Shown: piece by piece, positions 60,900-64,000 of the stretch
Numbering within the stretch: the stretch's first letter is position 1
Layout: the number at the start of each line of letters is the position of its first letter
NCBI GenBank assembly: GCA_910586245.1
Contig: CAJUFY010000005.1
Span: 62,001-126,000 of the forward strand
Length of the DNA stretch: 64,000 bases
Source of the DNA: an uncultured Christensenella sp.
Lineage (GTDB): Bacteria; Bacillota; Clostridia; Christensenellales; Borkfalkiaceae
Direction: 5' to 3'
Made by a program: the position numbers and the translations under genes
Notes under the pieces: generated by a model
The model's database searches: none
Seen by the model: the letters and a program-made list of their open reading frames with translations, nothing else
Told to the model about the DNA's origin: nothing

Positions 60900-61952
60900 A
60901 TGGAACAACTTTCTCTTGAAAGGGAAGCGGCGAACGAGCGCAACGGATCTCCCGAACGGAAGGAAAAGCGGAAAAAGAAATTCAGGATTCCCGTAAACGC
61001 TTACGGCGTGCTGTTTATTCTGCCGTTCTTTATCGTGTACGGTATTTTCTCGCTGTTTCCCATGTTTTATTCGGTCATTCTGAGCTTGACCGATTACGCC
61101 GGGTACAACCGTTATTTCTCGTTTATCGGCTTCGGAAATTTCGCATGGCTGATATCGCAGGCGCGGTTCTGGCAGTCGTTCTTGAACACGGTCATTATCT
61201 TTTGCATGAACTTTGTTCCGCAAATGGCGTTCGCTTTGATTTTTGCGGCGATGTTTACGACGAAAACGTACAAAATGAAATGTAAGGGCGTGTTCAAAGC
61301 CATTTATTATCTGCCCAACATCATTACCGCGACTTCGGTTGCCGTCATGTTTTATACGTTGTTTTTAAAGCCGAGCGGCGGACTCTGGCAGCTTTTAAAC
61401 AAACTCGGGATAATTTCCTACGACGTCAATTTGTATCTGTTGGCGTGGCCTTCGCGGATTATTATTGCGTTCATTCAGTTCTGGATGTGGTTCGGCTGCA
61501 CGATGGTAACCCTTTCGGCGGGGATTCTGGGAATCAATCCCTCCGTTTACGAAGCGGCGCAGCTCGACGGCGCGTCGCAAAAGGATATCTTCCTGCACAT
61601 CACGCTTCCGCTGATCAAGCCGATCGTGGTTTACAGCCTCGTGACTTCGGTTCTGGGCGGCATGCAGGTGTTCGATATCCCTTACCTGTTTCTTTCGGGC
61701 GGACCCGTGCTTTCGGGCGGACGCAACGCCACCGAAACGATTGCCGTTTATATTTACAAAATGGCGTTCGATACGGGCGGAGAAATGCAATACGGCATTG
61801 CTTCCGCCGCGAGCGTATATCTGTTCGTGCTCTGCATGACGATCAGCTTCGTGCTCTTCCGCGTGACGCATTCCGACGAGGAGAAACGCCAGCGCCGTAC
61901 GGAACGGAAAATCTGGGGGGGGGTACGAGATGAAAGCAGAAACGCTCGTTAA
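60900..61952 (+). CDS. Sugar ABC transporter permease (MalF/UgpA type)
   Basis: A 350-residue inner-membrane permease with six membrane segments. The ATPase-coupling EAA motif is E-A-A-Q-L-D-G-A-S-Q-K-D-I-F near residue 220. The N-terminus is charged and cytoplasmic. A run of nine G (61915-61923) lies near its end; the last residues after it overlap the next gene by 23 bases. No ATPase gene is nearby, so a shared MsmK-type ATPase is presumed. Confidence 0.92.
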   Translation: MEQLSLEREAANERNGSPERKEKRKKKFRIPVNAYGVLFILPFFIVYGIFSLFPMFYSVILSLTDYAGYNRYFSFIGFGNFAWLISQARFWQSFLNTVIIFCMNFVPQMAFALIFAAMFTTKTYKMKCKGVFKAIYYLPNIITATSVAVMFYTLFLKPSGGLWQLLNKLGIISYDVNLYLLAWPSRIIIAFIQFWMWFGCTMVTLSAGILGINPSVYEAAQLDGASQKDIFLHITLPLIKPIVVYSLVTSVLGGMQVFDIPYLFLSGGPVLSGGRNATETIAVYIYKMAFDTGGEMQYGIASAASVYLFVLCMTISFVLFRVTHSDEEKRQRRTERKIWGGVRDESRNAR

Positions 61953-62817
61953 ACGGGAAGCGCGCCGCTCCGTACCGCGTGCGCAGCGCATCAAACGAAA
62001 CACGGTGCAAACGCTCATTTACGCGCTCTGCATTCTGATGGCGGTGCTCTGTCTGTTGCCGCTCTGGCTGTTGTTCGTAGACGCCACGCGTTCCACCACA
62101 CAGATCAATCAGGGCATGAGCGTGCTTCCGAGCAAATATTTCTTCATCAATTTCGGAACGCTGATGGCGAAGGATTTCCCCGTTCTGCGGGCGTTCTTCA
62201 ACAGCTTGTTCATCAGTTTCAGCTCTACGGTGCTGTGCCTGTACTTTTCGGCGCTTACGGCGTATTCGTTCGTGGCGTACCGTTATAAGGGGCAGAAAGC
62301 GGTTTATTCCTTTATTCTGATGTTGATGATGATTCCCGGACAGCTTTCCATGATCGGTTTTTATAAACTGGTCGTAGACATGAATATTTACGACACGTAC
62401 GTTCCGCTCATCATTCCCGCGATTGCGGCTCCCGGCGGCGTGTTCTTCTTCAAACAGTATTTCGACGCAAACTTTTCCAAGGAAATGGTGGAGGCGGCGC
62501 GGATCGACGGGGCTTCCGAGTTCCGCACGTTTAACCTTGTGGTGCTGCCTACGCTGGTTCCCGCGCTTGCGACGAACGCGATATTCGGCATCGTCAGTTC
62601 GTGGAACAATTACATGGGACCGTTGATGTTGCTTTCCACAACCGAAAAGTTTACCTTCCCCATGATCGTGCAACTGCTCAAAACCGACCGATACAATACC
62701 GATCTGGGCGCGATGTCGCTCGCGGTGTTCATTACCATCGTACCGCTGCTCGTGATTTACGCCGCATTTTCCAAATTTATCATTCAGGGTGTGGCGATCG
62801 GCGGCGGCAAAGAATAA
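61930..62817 (+). CDS. Sugar ABC transporter permease (MalG/UgpE type)
   Basis: A 295-residue permease partner with six membrane segments and the EAA motif E-A-A-R-I-D-G-A-S-E-F near residue 195. It forms the channel with the permease encoded upstream. The start overlaps that gene by 23 bases, with the G-run just ahead acting as a possible ribosome site, so the two proteins are probably made in equal amounts. The xylanase gene follows after 17 bases. Confidence 0.92.
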   Translation: MKAETLVKREARRSVPRAQRIKRNTVQTLIYALCILMAVLCLLPLWLLFVDATRSTTQINQGMSVLPSKYFFINFGTLMAKDFPVLRAFFNSLFISFSSTVLCLYFSALTAYSFVAYRYKGQKAVYSFILMLMMIPGQLSMIGFYKLVVDMNIYDTYVPLIIPAIAAPGGVFFFKQYFDANFSKEMVEAARIDGASEFRTFNLVVLPTLVPALATNAIFGIVSSWNNYMGPLMLLSTTEKFTFPMIVQLLKTDRYNTDLGAMSLAVFITIVPLLVIYAAFSKFIIQGVAIGGGKE

Positions 62818-62834
62818 AAATTCAGGAGGAAATT

Positions 62835-63977
62835 ATGAAAAAAATCGCAGTATGTCTGGCAACCGTAGTGCTTACGGGCGCGGCGCTTTCTTTTTCCGGC
62901 TGCGGAAAGGATGTAAAGCTTTGGGAACGTTATAAAAACTATTTTAAGATCGGCTGTACGATGAATTACGGCACGCAGGATATCTTCGACGATATCGCTT
63001 CCGAATTCAATTCCATGACGTGTGAAAACGAAATGAAGTGGGATGCGCTCGAGCCCAGCGAAGGCAATTTCAATTACAATTCGGCGGATAACATGGTACG
63101 TTTTGCAAAAGATCACGGCATGAGCGTACGAGGGCATTGTCTGGCATGGCATAATCCCCTCGCTTTGCCGAACTGGGTCTTCACGGATGCGGGCGAGGAC
63201 GGAAAACCCGTCGTCGCTTCTTACGAAAAAGTAAAGCAAAGACTCGTTACGCATGCGAGCAAAGTGGTCACGCACTTCGGCAACGATATTTACGCATGGG
63301 ACGTTTGGAACGAAGTGATTACCGATAATTATACGGAGGACGAAACCGATCTTTACCGTCTCGATTCGCAGTGGCATACCGTTGCGGGGCTGACGGGGGC
63401 GCTTTCGCCCGAAGAGCGGGAAGCGGCGAACGATAAAATCGAAGAGCTGTTTATTGCAACGTTTCAAGCCGCGCGGGAAGCGAATCCCGATGCAAAATTG
63501 TTCTATAACGATTATTTCGCAAACAACAAGTACAAAGCGGAAAAACTTCTTACCGTACTCGACAGATTGCTGGAAAAAGGCTGCGAAATCGACGGCGTCG
63601 GCATTCAGGCGCATTACGATATCACGTCGTTCGACGCGGAAATGCTGGAATATCTGATCGTGGAAATCGCCGAACGCGGGCTGGAAGTACAGATTACCGA
63701 AATCGACTTTTCCATGTACGATTATAACGGGGACGTCGGGCTTTACTACCACGAGTTTACCGAGGACATGGCTGCCCTGCAAGCAAGCTGTTATGGAAAA
63801 GCGTTTGAAATTTTCCGCAAACACAAAGATAAAATTACCTGCGTAACGCAATGGGGCGTAGCGGACGACGATTCGTACCTGCACAATATTCCCGTTGCGG
63901 GCAGACGGGACTGGCCTTATCTGTTCGACGAAAATCACGGCAAAAAACCCGCGTATTATGCGGTCATCGATTTTTAA
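62835..63977 (+). CDS. GH10 endo-1,4-beta-xylanase lipoprotein
   Basis: A 380-residue secreted xylanase anchored to the membrane by a lipobox (F-S-G-C). GH10 motifs are G-H-C-L-A-W-H-N-P, the acid/base glutamate in W-D-V-W-N-E-V and the nucleophile in I-T-E-I-D-F. It cuts xylan to oligosaccharides for the importer encoded upstream. The start at 62835 has AGGAGGAAA; the open frame further upstream overlaps the permease gene and is rejected. Last complete gene in the window. Confidence 0.94.
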   Translation: MKKIAVCLATVVLTGAALSFSGCGKDVKLWERYKNYFKIGCTMNYGTQDIFDDIASEFNSMTCENEMKWDALEPSEGNFNYNSADNMVRFAKDHGMSVRGHCLAWHNPLALPNWVFTDAGEDGKPVVASYEKVKQRLVTHASKVVTHFGNDIYAWDVWNEVITDNYTEDETDLYRLDSQWHTVAGLTGALSPEEREAANDKIEELFIATFQAAREANPDAKLFYNDYFANNKYKAEKLLTVLDRLLEKGCEIDGVGIQAHYDITSFDAEMLEYLIVEIAERGLEVQITEIDFSMYDYNGDVGLYYHEFTEDMAALQASCYGKAFEIFRKHKDKITCVTQWGVADDDSYLHNIPVAGRRDWPYLFDENHGKKPAYYAVIDF

Positions 63978-63992
63978 CGGGGGAATCAAACT

Positions 63993-64000
63993 ATGAAACG
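63993..64000 (+). CDS. Start of a further gene cut by the window edge
   Basis: A GGGGGAA site is followed at normal distance by ATGAAACG at the very end. Only two codons are visible; it presumably continues the xylan locus. Confidence 0.35.

Noticed and set aside
1..64000. CRISPR arrays, rRNA or tRNA genes
   Set aside because: No regularly spaced short repeats and no cloverleaf or rRNA-like sequence were found on reading either strand.

Overview
The window looks like a chromosomal segment of an anaerobic, gut-type Clostridia (Bacillota). The signs are strong AGGAGG-type ribosome binding sites, sigma-A promoters with 17-nt spacers, the rpsF-ssb-rpsR order, an Rrf2-nifS-nifU cluster, a DUF1385/prmC/prfA locus and a DUF5685 plus J-protein pair. 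A Christensenellales-like lineage is my guess, not something the sequence proves. The host DNA is GC-rich. A block from about 41.7 to 56.6 kb is clearly more AT-rich and is foreign.

Layout. 1-9.5 kb: two large secreted polysaccharide-related proteins, a helical-repeat surface protein cut by the window edge and a GH81 endo-beta-1,3-glucanase lipoprotein with discoidin-type domains. 9.5-11.7 kb: an orphan membrane histidine kinase. 11.8-14.3 kb: an SDR epimerase coupled to a flavodoxin/ferredoxin fusion. 14.3-16.4 kb: the Fe-S operon nifS-nifU-rrf2 behind a consensus promoter overlapped by a perfect inverted repeat. 16.4-17.6 kb: rpsF-ssb-rpsR. 17.7-21.5 kb: an unrecognised 1180-residue membrane-anchored repeat protein and a small partner. 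21.6-24.1 kb: rmuC and cca. 24.2-26.2 kb: a lipid-kinase-like gene and a PAS/SpoIIE phosphatase. 26.2-30.3 kb: a small membrane protein, then a minus-strand run of MDR dehydrogenase, cardiolipin synthase, HAD phosphatase and YfcE-like phosphodiesterase. 30.5-42 kb: rpmE, a DUF1385-PrmC fusion, prfA, aminotransferase, P-loop protein, thrC, trpS, DUF5685, J-like protein, membrane protein and rlmD.

The AT-rich block is an integrative mobilizable element of about 14.9 kb inserted in the 3' end of rlmD. The target codons GAG-ACG (Val-Glu-Thr-Leu-Val context) occur both in rlmD (41675-41680) and in the last codons of the element's large serine recombinase (56614-56619), which gives both junctions. 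The element gives RlmD a new C-terminal tail of about 112 residues. It carries an XRE regulator, a complete type I restriction-modification system with two DUF2971 genes placed on either side of hsdS, a sigma-region-4-like protein, a KilA-N protein, a MobL-type relaxase behind a likely oriT, a ribbon-helix-helix protein and the recombinase. The relation of the DUF2971 genes to the restriction system is the most promising undescribed system here.

56.7-64 kb: a xylan/arabinoxylan utilization locus with GH43, a LacI regulator, an ABC sugar importer (binding protein and two permeases) and a GH10 xylanase lipoprotein. Copies of the palindrome GTAATCGATTAC just downstream of the GH43 and binding-protein promoters link the locus to the LacI regulator. 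No tRNA, rRNA or CRISPR array was seen. The only gene-free stretch above 300 bases is 52643-53030, described below.
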